A stretch of 64,000 nucleotides of DNA from Nitrospinae bacterium bin107 (lineage in GTDB: Bacteria; UBA8248): the NCBI GenBank assembly GCA_002238965.1, contig MPNJ01000002.1, positions 253,001 through 317,000 of the forward strand, written 5' to 3'. The notes under the pieces are model-generated. The model did not search any database and was not told the DNA's origin. It was given only the letters and a program-made list of their open reading frames with translations. The first letter of the stretch is position 1, and each line of letters opens with the position of its first letter. This document shows, piece after piece, positions 1 to 9,045 of this stretch. The position numbers were made by a program, and so were the translations under genes.

Positions 1-77
1 CTACTTGAACGGCACCGCGGACGGCCATCTATTCCTACGGTCAATTGTACCCGTTCGTAAATTAAGGGAAAGGAAAC

Positions 78-932
78 ATGAAAGAAACAACAGGGATAAT
101 CAAAACTTGGGATGAATTATCAGGGAAAGGAACAATTGAAGGGGATGACGGCAAGACTTATGATTTCACTCAGAAACAGTGGACCGTACCAACTCAACCC
201 GAAATTCAAGGTAGTGTCCGTGTGATATGCCAGAATGGAAGAGATGCATCTAAGGTAGAATATATCTACATCGAAAAAATGCCTCAGATAAGAATAAAAA
301 CCTATTCGCAAGAAGGGGAATTATTGTTAGATGAACAGAGAAGGTTTATAGGAGGACCTTGGCGGATGCGATCTGATGCTTTGGCTTGGATGATAACCGC
401 TAATAATCTTCATAGCCAAACATACAAATCCGAAATTGAAGATATCAGCAGCTTACTCTTAGAAGAGAATCTGCTTATTAGCATTCGTGGGTCAGTAATC
501 AAATATTGTTATGGGTTTGCTATTGAATTGTATCTCAAATGGATATTGACTGAAGCAAAGATAGAATTTCAAGAAAATCACAAACTCACTCCCCTGCTTC
601 AAAAACTTCCTGCACCTGTTCTTAAAAATCTGAGAAGTAAATATGTGACTCATAAAGACAGAAATCAAATGAATTTTAAAATGATGAACGCAGATGTGAA
701 TGGTGTGAATGAATTAAATCTTGATTGGTCAACATTTGATAATTTTACAAATAATTTAGACAACCAGAAATTCATAATTGGAAGATATGCATCACCTGAA
801 ATTTATAGCCTATTCCCATCAATTTCGAGTAATTTGTCATTGGAAATGAATTCATACATGGATTCAAATGACTTTTTTGATATCGGTGACACAATTTTGT
901 CATACATACCTCCTCTCGACGATTACCAATAA
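78..932 (+). CDS. Cold-shock-like N-terminus fused to HEPN-like domain, unknown function
   Basis: 284 aa. Residues 1-70 look like a cold-shock/OB-fold (GIIKTWDELSGKGTIEGDDG, then YDF), a nucleic-acid-binding signature. Residues about 130-190 contain FAIELYLKWILTEAKIEF followed by HKLTPLLQKLP, which resembles the HEPN helical domain (E-L-x-L-K-x-x-L followed by H-x-L). The classical HEPN R-x4-6-H RNase motif is not obvious. An AAAGGAAAC ribosome binding site precedes the ATG. The gene is strikingly AT-rich against neighbours near 60% GC or more, suggesting horizontal acquisition. HEPN proteins are common in defence and toxin-antitoxin systems, but no partner gene is visible and the left flank is cut by the window. 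The domain calls are by eye; function unknown. Confidence 0.6.
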   Translation: MKETTGIIKTWDELSGKGTIEGDDGKTYDFTQKQWTVPTQPEIQGSVRVICQNGRDASKVEYIYIEKMPQIRIKTYSQEGELLLDEQRRFIGGPWRMRSDALAWMITANNLHSQTYKSEIEDISSLLLEENLLISIRGSVIKYCYGFAIELYLKWILTEAKIEFQENHKLTPLLQKLPAPVLKNLRSKYVTHKDRNQMNFKMMNADVNGVNELNLDWSTFDNFTNNLDNQKFIIGRYASPEIYSLFPSISSNLSLEMNSYMDSNDFFDIGDTILSYIPPLDDYQ

Positions 933-1374
933 TCAAAACCACTCCATTTTTTTGATATTCCGATTCTTGCTTGCGGTATTCGATGCCAAGGGTATCGGCG
1001 AAGCCCTGACTACTTATCTCCTACCACTTAGCTTTCATGGTAATTCGCTCCTGTATACGAGAAATACTAGAGACATACTAAAGGCTTACGAAAAACATTG
1101 AGCAGGGAAGTTGATTCTTTCAATACCCGTTTTGTTTCAGACACAATCAGCCCCCTATTGCGGCCCTGAACGAGGCGAACCTGAATTATGAAAAGTGCGA
1201 AAGAGTCAGACTCAGGCTCAGCCCGTCTCGAAAAAGAAGAAAACTAAGAGTATGCTCCTCAGAATGCGGGACGATGACTACGGACATGGTCCTCATAACC
1301 ACCGTTATTATCGGTGGCAACTCGTACTGGAATTTGTGAGTCTACTCAGGAAGGCATCGCGCGATCATATACAT
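933..1374. other. Intergenic stretch, no supported gene
   Basis: 442 bases between the AT-rich gene and the end of the dehydrogenase gene. Short open frames occur but none has a ribosome binding site with recognisable protein similarity. A small inverted repeat (CCACCG ... CGGTGG near 1299-1317) is present without a U tract. Composition shifts here from AT-rich to GC-rich, so this may be the boundary of the acquired segment. Confidence 0.5.
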
Positions 1375-2373
1375 TCAGGGCTTCAGCATCACCTTGATGG
1401 CGGCGTCGGGCCGGTCCTGAACGGCGAACGCCTCGGGAGCATCCTCGAGGTCGAGGACATGGGAAATCAAGGGCCCGCGCTGAACCTTACCGCTTTCAAC
1501 TAGCGCGATGGCGCGGCGGTAGTCGTCCCCGGTCCAGGTCCAGGACCCATAGACGGCGACGTGTTTGCGCACCACCTGGTTGAAATCCATATCAACGGGA
1601 CGCTCGAACAGGGCGACCAACACCAAGCGGCCGTATTGCTGCTTCAGCATGAGCAGGCCCTGGTCAGGCGAAGACGGCGCGCCGGCGCAGTCGATCACCA
1701 GATCGGCGTTGCCGCCGCGAACGCCGAAACGCTCCACCGGCCTGGCGCCGCCTGTGAGTTCAATCACGGCTTCCACCGGGTCGGTTTCGGTCAGGTTGAC
1801 GGCGGCGTCGGCGCCGATATTTTTGGCCATGTCCAGGCGGCGCTCGGAAGCGTCGACGGCAATGATGCGGCAATCGACGCTCGCCCGGATGGCCTGGATA
1901 CAGCCCAAACCGATAATGCCGGCGCCCAGTACGACCACCGTCTCACCGGCCGCCGGCTTTCCCAGGGACACGCCGTGCAGGGAGGTGGCCAGCGGTTCGA
2001 GCGTCGCGCCTTCCTCGAAAGTGACGGACTCCGGCAGGATGTGCGGGCTGCGCTCGGTAACACGGACCGGCACGTACTCCGCGAAGCCGCCGTGGCCCAG
2101 CCCGGTGATGCGGTCCCCTACGGAAAAGCCGCTCACCTTCTCTCCCACCTCGATAATTTCACCGCTCAGTTCATGACCCATAATGCGCCGGTGCTCATCA
2201 ATCCGGCGCCCCAGCACCTCGAACATGCCGAGTCGGTACATGTGCAGGTCGGAGCCGCAAATACCGCACGCCCTCACCCGCACCAATACGTCATGCTCGC
2301 CGGGACCCGGCCGCTCCACCTGCTCCACGCGGATGTCCCGCGGTCCGTGATAAACGGCTGCTTTCATTCGCAT
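1375..2373 (-). CDS. Zinc-type medium-chain dehydrogenase
   Basis: 332 aa, typical length for MDR alcohol/polyol/threonine dehydrogenases. N-terminal GroES-like catalytic domain with CGICGSDLHMY (catalytic Zn cysteine) and MGHELSGEIIEVG (His-Glu pair). Rossmann domain from about residue 150 with VVVLGAGIIGLGCIQA. The loop that carries four structural-zinc cysteines in many relatives is missing (GDRITGLGHGGFAEYV follows directly), so only the catalytic zinc is expected. AAGGGG lies seven bases before the ATG. It is the last gene of a minus-strand catabolic cluster, 98 bases after the amidase, so it probably oxidises an alcohol intermediate of that pathway. Substrate unknown. Confidence 0.85.
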   Translation of the reverse strand: MRMKAAVYHGPRDIRVEQVERPGPGEHDVLVRVRACGICGSDLHMYRLGMFEVLGRRIDEHRRIMGHELSGEIIEVGEKVSGFSVGDRITGLGHGGFAEYVPVRVTERSPHILPESVTFEEGATLEPLATSLHGVSLGKPAAGETVVVLGAGIIGLGCIQAIRASVDCRIIAVDASERRLDMAKNIGADAAVNLTETDPVEAVIELTGGARPVERFGVRGGNADLVIDCAGAPSSPDQGLLMLKQQYGRLVLVALFERPVDMDFNQVVRKHVAVYGSWTWTGDDYRRAIALVESGKVQRGPLISHVLDLEDAPEAFAVQDRPDAAIKVMLKP

Positions 2374-2471
2374 GCGTCGTCCCCTTTGCGTCTACAGCGT
2401 CATCTCGCCCGTATCGTCGAGCCTTTCGGACAACCCCATTCGGGAAAAGAATTAAACCAGACGACCGACCC

Positions 2472-3899
2472 TTACAGCACAGGACGCCGGTTCCGCAGCT
2501 CTGGCGTCGCCGCCTCGTAGGCGTTCACCGCGCGCAGCACCTCCGCCTCCTCCCAGGGCCGCCCAATCACCTGAAGCGACATGGGCATGCCCTCTTTTTC
2601 CGAAAACCCGGTGGGAACCACCGCCGCCGGGAACCCCGTCAGGTTCTGGTGGGTGAGGTAGGGCATGGTCAGGCCCAGGGAGTAATCCACCTCCTCGCCG
2701 TTGATATGGGCCTTCAAGTCGTCGAGTCGCGGAGCGATGCACGGCAGGGCGAGCGTCAAGATGACGTCCACCCCCTCGAACAGATCGAGCACATTGCGCC
2801 GCAGCACCTCCCGCTCGCGCCCCGCGCGGATGTACTCGTCCAGATCGGCCCCCGCGAGGCTCGCCTCCACACGCTCGCGCGTGGAGGGACCGTAGCCGTC
2901 GGGGTTCTGCTCATAGAGCGGCCTGTGGAACTCTGCGAACTCGCACTGGATGATGACGCGGTTCACAGCCATCAAGCGCTCCGCATCGTCGAAGGGCAGC
3001 GTCTCGACCTGCGCTCCCGACTCACGGAACACGCCGACGGCGCGTTCGAAAGCCCCCATCACCTCCGCGTCCGCCTCGAAGCCGCCTGAAAGGCCGGGGC
3101 ACAGGCCCACCCGCAGACCCTCCGCGCCCTCATCGAGCCGGGCGGAGAAGTCGGGAACCGGCATGTCGCGGCTGTAGGGGTCTTGCGCGTCGTAGCCCGC
3201 CATCCCCTGCAGAAAGAGAGCGGCGTCTTTTGCCGAGCGGGCTATCGGCCCCACGTGGTCGTAGCTCAGACAGTTGGGGCACACGCCGCGCAGGCTGACC
3301 CGCCCGTGGGTGGGCTTGAGTCCCACGAGCCCGCACAACGCCGCAGGCCCGCGGATGGAGCTGCCCGTGTCCGTACCGATGGCGACGGGGCAAAGGCCGG
3401 CGGCGACCGAAGCGCCCGACCCCGTGCTCGAGCCGCCCGTCATGCGGTCGGTGTCCCACGGGTTGTGCGCAGTGCCGAAGTGCGCGTTTTGGCTGAGCGG
3501 ACCGGAGGCGAACTCCTGTGTATGGCATTTCCCGAGCAGAATCGCGCCGGCGCGCTTGAGACGGGCGACGCATTCCGCGTCCCGCTCGGGCACATTGTCG
3601 CGGAAAAAACTCGACCCGCGCGTCGTCCGCACGCCCGCCGTGTCGATGATGTCCTTGACCCCGTAGGGAACCCCGTGCAAGGGACCCAGCCTGCGGCCTG
3701 CGGCGATCTCCTCCTGCGCACGCCTGGCTTCATCAAGCGCGGCATCTGCCGTCACCTCCAGAAAGCCCAGGATGCGGCGGTTGATGGAATCGATGCGCGC
3801 CAAAAACGCCTCGACCGCATCTACGGGAGAAAGCTCCCCTTCCCCGATACGTTCTGAAAGCTCGTGCAGTTCCAGCCGGTAAATATCTTCACTGCTCAT
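2472..3899 (-). CDS. Amidase signature family hydrolase
   Basis: 475 aa, the usual length for the amidase signature (AS) family. The Ser-cisSer-Lys triad is visible: Lys in HGVPYGVKDIIDT (about residue 80), cis-Ser and neighbours in GGSSTGSGASVAAG (about 155), nucleophile Ser in GTDTGSSIRGPAALCG (about 180). The GatB/GatC partners of a tRNA amidotransferase are absent and the context is catabolic, so a free amidase acting on a small amide is likelier. Its ATG overlaps the stop of the upstream CMD-family gene by 11 bases. That implies translational coupling, which works only if ribosomes pass the internal UGA of that gene. Confidence 0.88.
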   Translation of the reverse strand: MSSEDIYRLELHELSERIGEGELSPVDAVEAFLARIDSINRRILGFLEVTADAALDEARRAQEEIAAGRRLGPLHGVPYGVKDIIDTAGVRTTRGSSFFRDNVPERDAECVARLKRAGAILLGKCHTQEFASGPLSQNAHFGTAHNPWDTDRMTGGSSTGSGASVAAGLCPVAIGTDTGSSIRGPAALCGLVGLKPTHGRVSLRGVCPNCLSYDHVGPIARSAKDAALFLQGMAGYDAQDPYSRDMPVPDFSARLDEGAEGLRVGLCPGLSGGFEADAEVMGAFERAVGVFRESGAQVETLPFDDAERLMAVNRVIIQCEFAEFHRPLYEQNPDGYGPSTRERVEASLAGADLDEYIRAGREREVLRRNVLDLFEGVDVILTLALPCIAPRLDDLKAHINGEEVDYSLGLTMPYLTHQNLTGFPAAVVPTGFSEKEGMPMSLQVIGRPWEEAEVLRAVNAYEAATPELRNRRPVL

Positions 3900-4539
3900 C
3901 AGATGCGCCCTCTTTCGCCCACCAGCACTCGTTCATGAAATCGGCCAGGTCCTGTTTGTCGATCACGGCGGATTTGGTGAACAGCGTCATCTGGTCATGA
4001 CCTTCGATGTCGGTCTCGAGCGCGTCGGTGAAGCGGTTCCACATGTTGAAATAACCCGACACCAGGGTCGCCTCGACGAGCTGGGCGTGATCGTAGTGCT
4101 TCTTCATGTTCGCAAGCGCTTCGGGGTTCTGGGCGAAGGTGTATTTCGTCAGGTGATAGGCCCAGGCGATGGCCGCCTTCTCGGCGTCGGTGAACAGATC
4201 CGATTCCTGATACGCGTCGTCCCTCACGGCGTCAATCTGCTCATCCGACAGCCCGCACGCTCGACCGAACGTGACGTTGTGGGCCGTTCAGTACTTACAC
4301 CCGTTTTCCATCGAGGTTTTCAAGATCAGGAGCGCCTTCGTCTTCGCGTCCAGCACGTCGGTGATCTCCGCCCGGCACAGCGAGATCAGAAAGCCGAACA
4401 GCGGCTGGAGCATTTTCGGGCTGGCCGAACTCACGCGGATGGCGTTCGCCACGCGGCCGAACATCTTGCGGCTCGCGTCGAACACCACGGTAGCCTCGGG
4501 GCCGGCTTCTTCATCACTCAGAATCGGTAGTTGCGCCAT
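3889..4539 (-). CDS. CMD/AhpD-like protein, candidate selenoprotein (CxxU)
   Basis: One continuous frame of 216 codons broken only by TGA at 4288-4290 (codon 84). Read as selenocysteine it gives NGCKY-U-TAHN, where the family has NGC-x-x-C-x-A-H, so Sec replaces the second redox cysteine of the CxxC motif. Both halves look like carboxymuconolactone decarboxylase/AhpD-like proteins: N-terminal GRVANAIRVSSASPKML, C-terminal LFTDAEKAAIAWAYHLT and LVEATLVSGYFNMWNRF. The start is ATG 4539 with AAGGAG six bases upstream; a TTG lies one codon earlier. A hairpin suited to a bacterial SECIS follows the UGA. If UGA were a stop, both products would lack an intact active site. Likely role: thiol/selenol redox or peroxidase-like chemistry in the catabolic operon. 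Confidence 0.82.
4256..4273 (-). promoter_or_regulatory. Candidate bacterial SECIS hairpin
   Basis: On the minus strand CACGTTC pairs with GAGCGTG (one U-G wobble) around a GGTC loop: seven base pairs and a four-base loop. The first loop G is 22 bases after the UGA at 4288-4290. Known bacterial SECIS elements need a G in the first two loop positions about 16-37 bases after UGA, and this fits. Folding was done by eye. Confidence 0.65.
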
Positions 4540-4570
4540 CAATTTCTCCTTCCCGTATGGGTATCAAGGC

Positions 4571-5311
4571 TCAGTTCACGGGCGGCCACAGGCGGCGGCC
4601 CACGCTCGGGCTGCCGGGGGCGTGGATGAGCGATCTCACCACCCGGCCCGACCACCCGCTCTCATCGAGCGAGAGGCTCTCGTGCTTCTGAAAACCCTCC
4701 TCCCGCGCTTCGAGCGAGGTGAACTCGTAAAAAATCGAATGCTTGGCCCAGCCGGCGGCGGAAAGCAGCTTCCGCGCGCCGATGCAGCCGGGCATCCCCT
4801 CCATGAATTTCAGGCGATACTGGGCGTACCACGCGCCGAGGTCGTGCTCCGCCTCCGCGTCCCGGGAGAGGAACTGCCCCATCTGGATCGCGGGCCCCGG
4901 CGTGATGCCGGGACCTCTCTCGGCGACGTCGGGGCCGTCGACGCGGGCCTCCTCACTGAATATGCACTCGCGATAACCTTCGCGAAGGGCCAGCATGGCG
5001 CGCGTCTCATCGTCATATTCTTTTTCGACGTCGGCGAGCGCGGGGTCGAAAAACACGTGCGGAGACGTCGCCCCGAACAGCAGCACGTACCCCGTGCCGC
5101 CGGGAACCTCACCTGGCGCGGCGTAGGTGAGCGCCGTGTTCTTCACCTGCTTCATCTGCGCTCCTTCGCCTTCAACCTCGTAATGCGCCGCCCACAGAAA
5201 CCCCGCCCGCCTCAGCATGGCCGGCAGGTGACGCCCGTGCAGCCAGGCGCAGTAGTCTTCTTCATTATCTTCGGGCAGGTCGTACCAGGACGCCCAGATT
5301 CCTCGATCCAT
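4571..5311 (-). CDS. EthD-like dimeric alpha/beta-barrel protein (two domains)
   Basis: 246 aa. Two ferredoxin-like halves can be inferred: residues 1-115 (IWASWYDLPEDNEEDYCAWL, HLPAMLRRAGF) and 130-225 (WYAQYRLKFMEGMPGCIGAR, FTSLEAREEGFQKH). The pattern W/Y-x-x-x-H-L-P-x-M/L is like EthD and related small catabolic enzymes, though direct homology is not proven. A second protein of similar layout lies at 22735-23442 beside an HpaB-like oxygenase. It lies 31 bases before the CMD-family gene and 32 bases after the cupin gene, all on the minus strand, so it belongs to the same operon. Reaction unknown. Confidence 0.6.
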   Translation of the reverse strand: MDRGIWASWYDLPEDNEEDYCAWLHGRHLPAMLRRAGFLWAAHYEVEGEGAQMKQVKNTALTYAAPGEVPGGTGYVLLFGATSPHVFFDPALADVEKEYDDETRAMLALREGYRECIFSEEARVDGPDVAERGPGITPGPAIQMGQFLSRDAEAEHDLGAWYAQYRLKFMEGMPGCIGARKLLSAAGWAKHSIFYEFTSLEAREEGFQKHESLSLDESGWSGRVVRSLIHAPGSPSVGRRLWPPVN

Positions 5312-5343
5312 CGAATGACTCCATCAATAAGATAGGTGAGATG

Positions 5344-5727
5344 CTACTGCACGAAGGTCGTGCCCGCCTTGTCCTGGTGGGAGCAGTTTCCGTAGGTGGC
5401 GATGAGTTCGGCGGGCTCGGTCTCGCTCGGGTTCTCCTGCCCGTGCGGCTCGCCCGCGGGCGCGTAGCAGAAATGACCCGACTCGACGAGGATTCTTTCG
5501 GGGTTTTCCGGGTCCCCAATATAGACGTAAATGGGCCCCTTGTTCACATAAAACACGGCGTCGCACGTGTGGGTGTGCATCTTGTTCTTCCCACCGGGGG
5601 GGATGATGGTGCGCTGCATGGTCATGACCTTCGTGTCGGTCGTCTCGTCGTTCACCCCCCACATGATCGAATAGGGAGGCTCGTAGGCGTTGTCCTTGTC
5701 CACGCTCATGGAATTGATGATTTTCAT
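5344..5727 (-). CDS. Single-domain cupin protein
   Basis: 127 aa. Cupin motif 1 is visible as PPGGKNKMHTHTCDAVFYV (His-x-His, then D in place of the usual Glu), followed by GHFCYAPAGEPHGQEN (motif 2, with His). A small metal-binding beta-barrel is expected. It is the first gene of the minus-strand catabolic operon (cupin, EthD-like, CMD-family, amidase, dehydrogenase). It could be a ring- or ketone-processing dioxygenase or isomerase-like cupin, or a ligand-binding accessory protein. GGAG precedes the ATG closely. Confidence 0.75.
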   Translation of the reverse strand: MKIINSMSVDKDNAYEPPYSIMWGVNDETTDTKVMTMQRTIIPPGGKNKMHTHTCDAVFYVNKGPIYVYIGDPENPERILVESGHFCYAPAGEPHGQENPSETEPAELIATYGNCSHQDKAGTTFVQ

Positions 5728-5918
5728 AAAACTTACTCTCCTTGAATCCTCGGGTAGCGCACGTGGCGCGCATATGCGAACGGATAGGATGAAAGATTGC
5801 TACTGCCAGCCAACTGGTGAATAATACGCAAATCCATCGAACGACACCACTTCATCGGGCGATGAGAAGCGCCTCCGGGTCGGCGGGGAAAAAACGACCC
5901 CATGCAACAGGACGTTCC

Positions 5919-6497
5919 ATGGCTTCGGACGAAGAATCAACCAGCGCGCCAAGCCCCACCATGCTGCGCCTGGAAGTCTATCTGGCCGGGGGGATGACGC
6001 TCCTCGCGGCGGGGTTCGCCGTTTTCATGCCCTACTTGATCGCGTCGGGCGGCATCACCTCCGCGCAGGAATTCCTGCGCCTTTCTCCCATATTCTTCCC
6101 GGAACTCGCATTCGCCGTGCTCGCCGTCCTGTGCGCCTTCTACACGCTGGACGCATGGCGAAGGGCGCGTTACGTGCGCTCCGCCGCGGATACGAACGAG
6201 GCGGAGCGCTTCATTCGCGGGGCGAAGATGATCGTCATCGTCGCCGCTTATTCCCTTCTCGTGTCGGCGCTGGGCTACGGCCTGTCGACGCTCCTGATGG
6301 CCGGCGCGGTCATCTGGTACCTGGGCATACGGCAGATATGGATCGTCGCCTCCGTCTCCATTCTGATGCCCATCGTCGTGCGCTTCATCTTCGAGAGATT
6401 GCTGCTCATCTCGCTGCCGAGGAGCGACTACGAGGCCATCGCCGTCGTCGAGGACGCGATCATGAAGTTCCTCTCCGGCGTATTTCTCGGGAAATAG
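5919..6497 (+). CDS. tctB: Tripartite tricarboxylate transporter small membrane subunit TctB
   Basis: 192 aa from ATG 5919 (AGGA seven bases upstream); the frame is open back to 5817, but the extra N-terminus is polar and unlike the family. Four hydrophobic segments follow: about residues 17-40 (LAGGMTLLAAGFAVFMPYLI), 55-75, 105-125 and 130-165. This is the TctB layout. It sits 12 bases before tctA, followed by tctC: a complete TctABC system. TctB is the 4-TM partner of TctA in the inner membrane. These systems carry citrate, other carboxylates or aromatic acids; the substrate here is unknown. Confidence 0.85.
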   Translation: MASDEESTSAPSPTMLRLEVYLAGGMTLLAAGFAVFMPYLIASGGITSAQEFLRLSPIFFPELAFAVLAVLCAFYTLDAWRRARYVRSAADTNEAERFIRGAKMIVIVAAYSLLVSALGYGLSTLLMAGAVIWYLGIRQIWIVASVSILMPIVVRFIFERLLLISLPRSDYEAIAVVEDAIMKFLSGVFLGK

Positions 6498-6509
6498 GGA
6501 GACCCGGCC

Positions 6510-8015
6510 TTGCTCGACGCTTTCCTCCAAGCATTCGCCCTCCTGATGCGCGTGGACACCTATCTCTACATATGCGCAGGTCTGACCATCGGCATGTTCG
6601 TGGGCGCGATGCCCGGTCTCACCACCATCCTCGCCATGTCGGTCCTGCTTCCGATTTCCTTCAAGCTCGAACCCATGCTCGGCATCCCGTTCCTGATCGG
6701 CATCTACAAGGGCGGTATTTACGGGGGCAGCATTCCGGCGATTCTGGTCGGTATTCCGGGTACGGGCGCATCCATCGCCACCACGTTCGACGGCCCCGCA
6801 CTCACGCGCAAGGGCGAGGGGCGAAAGGCGCTCGAGATGGCGCTGTTCTCCTCCACCATTGCCGATACGCTCTCGGACATCTTCACTCTGGCGCTCATCG
6901 GACCCATCGCCATCATCACGCTCCTGATCGGCCCGCCGGAAGTGTTCGCCGTCATCATTTTCTCGCTCGTGCTCATCGCGAGCGTCTCGAGCGATTCAGG
7001 CTTAAAGGGAGCCATCGCCGCCTGCATCGGCATGGGGCTGGGCTTCATCGGCACCGACGCCACCACCGGCTCCACGCGAATGACGTTCGGCCTGGAAGCG
7101 CTGAGCGGCGGCATTCCCCTCATCCCGCTGGCCATCGGCATCTTCGCGATGCCCGAGATACTGGAAGCGGTCGAAACGCGCACCGTGCGCTTCATCAGCG
7201 AGCACGTGGACCTCGCCAAGGCGGGAGAACGGCTGCGCTGGCGCGAGTTCAAGGCGTCGATCCGCTCCATCCTGCGCTCGACAGCTATCGGCACGGGCAT
7301 CGGCATGGTGCCGGGGGTGGGACAGGTCGTCGCCGCATTCATCGGCTACAGCGCGGCGAAGCGCGCCTCCAAAAACCCGGAGAACTTCGGCAAGGGCGAA
7401 CTCGACGGGATAGCTGCGCCTGAGGCCGCGAACAACGCCGTGAACGGCCCCACGCTGGTCCCCCTGCTGACGCTGGGCATTCCGGGAGACAACGTGACGG
7501 CCATCCTGCTGGGCGCTTTCGTGGCGCACGGCATGCGGCCGGGACCCCAGATATTCCAGGAGCAAGGCGCGCTCATGTACGCGCTCATCCTCACGATGGT
7601 GCTGGCGAACGTGCTGTTCTTCTTCCTGGGCTACGTTCTTCTGAAACCCTTCGCCCGGGCCATTCAGTTCAAAAAGGCGTATCTCATCCCCGTCATCGTG
7701 GCGCTCGCCTTCGTGGGCACGCTCTCCACCGGGGCGAACACCGACGTGATCCTGATGGTCATCATCGGCGTATGCGCCTATATTCTCAGAAAATTCAAGT
7801 TCGACCTGGCGCCCCTCATCATCGCTTTTGTGCTGGCCGAGCCGATAGAGTATCGTTTGAGCCAGTCGATGCTCTACGCGAAAGGGGCTCCGTTTTCGTA
7901 CCTGTTCCTGCAAAGGCCGATAGCGTCCGCATTTCTCATAGCGGCGCTGGTCTGGATTGCATTTCTCATTCTTCGCCCGATGTGGCAGCGCACCAAGGGG
8001 TCCGCCGCCTCATGA
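6510..8015 (+). CDS. tctA: Tripartite tricarboxylate transporter large permease TctA
   Basis: 501 aa, standard TctA size, with about 11-12 hydrophobic segments. Family landmarks: GAMPGLTTILAMSVLLPISF (residues 30-55), YKGGIYGGSIPAILVGIPGT (70-90), and the second half-repeat VPGVGQVVAAFIGYSAAKRA plus TLGIPGDNVTAILLGAF. The start is TTG 6510 with GGGAG upstream, 12 bases after tctB. It forms the membrane channel of the TctABC secondary transporter, driven by ion gradient and fed by the periplasmic receptor TctC encoded next. Confidence 0.92.
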   Translation: MLDAFLQAFALLMRVDTYLYICAGLTIGMFVGAMPGLTTILAMSVLLPISFKLEPMLGIPFLIGIYKGGIYGGSIPAILVGIPGTGASIATTFDGPALTRKGEGRKALEMALFSSTIADTLSDIFTLALIGPIAIITLLIGPPEVFAVIIFSLVLIASVSSDSGLKGAIAACIGMGLGFIGTDATTGSTRMTFGLEALSGGIPLIPLAIGIFAMPEILEAVETRTVRFISEHVDLAKAGERLRWREFKASIRSILRSTAIGTGIGMVPGVGQVVAAFIGYSAAKRASKNPENFGKGELDGIAAPEAANNAVNGPTLVPLLTLGIPGDNVTAILLGAFVAHGMRPGPQIFQEQGALMYALILTMVLANVLFFFLGYVLLKPFARAIQFKKAYLIPVIVALAFVGTLSTGANTDVILMVIIGVCAYILRKFKFDLAPLIIAFVLAEPIEYRLSQSMLYAKGAPFSYLFLQRPIASAFLIAALVWIAFLILRPMWQRTKGSAAS

Positions 8016-8041
8016 AGGCAAATACATCAAAGGAGATCATC

Positions 8042-9022
8042 ATGAAAAAACGCTTCTTCGCCATCGCGGCCGCGCTGGTCCTGTTCGTCGCGCTGGGTCT
8101 GCCCTCCGCGAGCACGGCGGCCTATCCCGACAGACCCATCACGCTCGTTCTACCCGTGGGCGCGGGCGGCAGCCACGACCTCCACGCACGCGGCATCACC
8201 AGCATCATCGCCGACATTCTCGGCCAGCCCATGGTCGTGAAGCTCGTGCCGGGCGGCGCGGGCATGAAGGGCACAGGCTTCGTCGCCAAGGCCAAGCCGG
8301 ACGGCTACACCCTGCTCTTCACCCACAACGGCTTCGACCAGCTCGTGCCGCAGACCCGCAAGGTGCCCTTCAACACGCTGCGCGATTTCTCGGCCGTCGC
8401 CAAGATCAACCACGGGCAGCCGGTGTTCTTCTCGCTCGCGAACCGACCATGGAAAAACATGAAGGAATTCGTCGCCTACGCCAAGAAAAACCCCGGCAAG
8501 GTCAACTGGGGCCACAGCGGCGTATGGGGCGCGGGCCACGTGCCCTCGATGCAGTTCGTCCGCTCGGCGGGCATCAAGGTGAACTTCATCCCGCATAAAG
8601 GCGGGGGCCCCGCATTGCGCGCTGTCCTCTCGGGCCAGGACGACGTGGGCATCGCCTTCCCGACCCAGCTTCGCCCCCACAAGAAGTCCGGAAAGGTCAC
8701 CGTGCTCGCGCTCACGGGCGATATGCGCCTCTCGAAGGACAAGGACTTCAAGGAAGTCCCGACCACGACGGAACTCGGCTACAAGGGCGTGGGCTTCACG
8801 ATGGACCGCATCTTCATGGCGCCTGCCAAGACGCCCGCCGACAGGCTGAAGAAGCTCCGCGGCGCATTCGAGAAGCTCACGAAGAACAAATCCTTCAAGC
8901 GTTTCATGCGCAGCATCGGCGAGAACGTGGTTTTCGTGAGCGGCGCGGACTATGAGAAGTCCAGAAAGCCGAACTACGACGGCTACACGAAGCTCATCAA
9001 GGCCATGACGATGAAGAAATAG
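8042..9022 (+). CDS. tctC: Periplasmic solute receptor TctC (Bug family)
   Basis: 326 aa from ATG 8042 with AAAGGAG eight bases upstream; upstream extension of the frame overlaps tctA and is not coding. Signal peptide MKKRFFAIAAALVLFVALG, cleaved near ASTAA-YPD. The mature start YPDRPITLVLPVGAGGSHD is the Bug-family signature, followed by VVKLVPGGAGMKGTGFVAKA and HKGGGPALRAVLSGQDDVG. It captures a carboxylate-type ligand in the periplasm and delivers it to TctAB. A terminator follows directly, closing the tctBAC operon. Confidence 0.93.
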   Translation: MKKRFFAIAAALVLFVALGLPSASTAAYPDRPITLVLPVGAGGSHDLHARGITSIIADILGQPMVVKLVPGGAGMKGTGFVAKAKPDGYTLLFTHNGFDQLVPQTRKVPFNTLRDFSAVAKINHGQPVFFSLANRPWKNMKEFVAYAKKNPGKVNWGHSGVWGAGHVPSMQFVRSAGIKVNFIPHKGGGPALRAVLSGQDDVGIAFPTQLRPHKKSGKVTVLALTGDMRLSKDKDFKEVPTTTELGYKGVGFTMDRIFMAPAKTPADRLKKLRGAFEKLTKNKSFKRFMRSIGENVVFVSGADYEKSRKPNYDGYTKLIKAMTMKK

Positions 9023-9045
9023 GTCTATAGGACCAAGCATCATTC

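Noticed and set aside
1195-1503. Small basic protein on plus strand
   Set aside because: Runs into the dehydrogenase gene antisense; no similarity or good ribosome site.
1561-2520. Long plus-strand frame opposite the dehydrogenase
   Set aside because: Antisense shadow typical of GC-rich genes; sense frame has full family motifs.
4271-5335. Long plus-strand frame across the CMD and EthD-like genes
   Set aside because: Antisense shadow; its presence shows only codon bias on the other strand.
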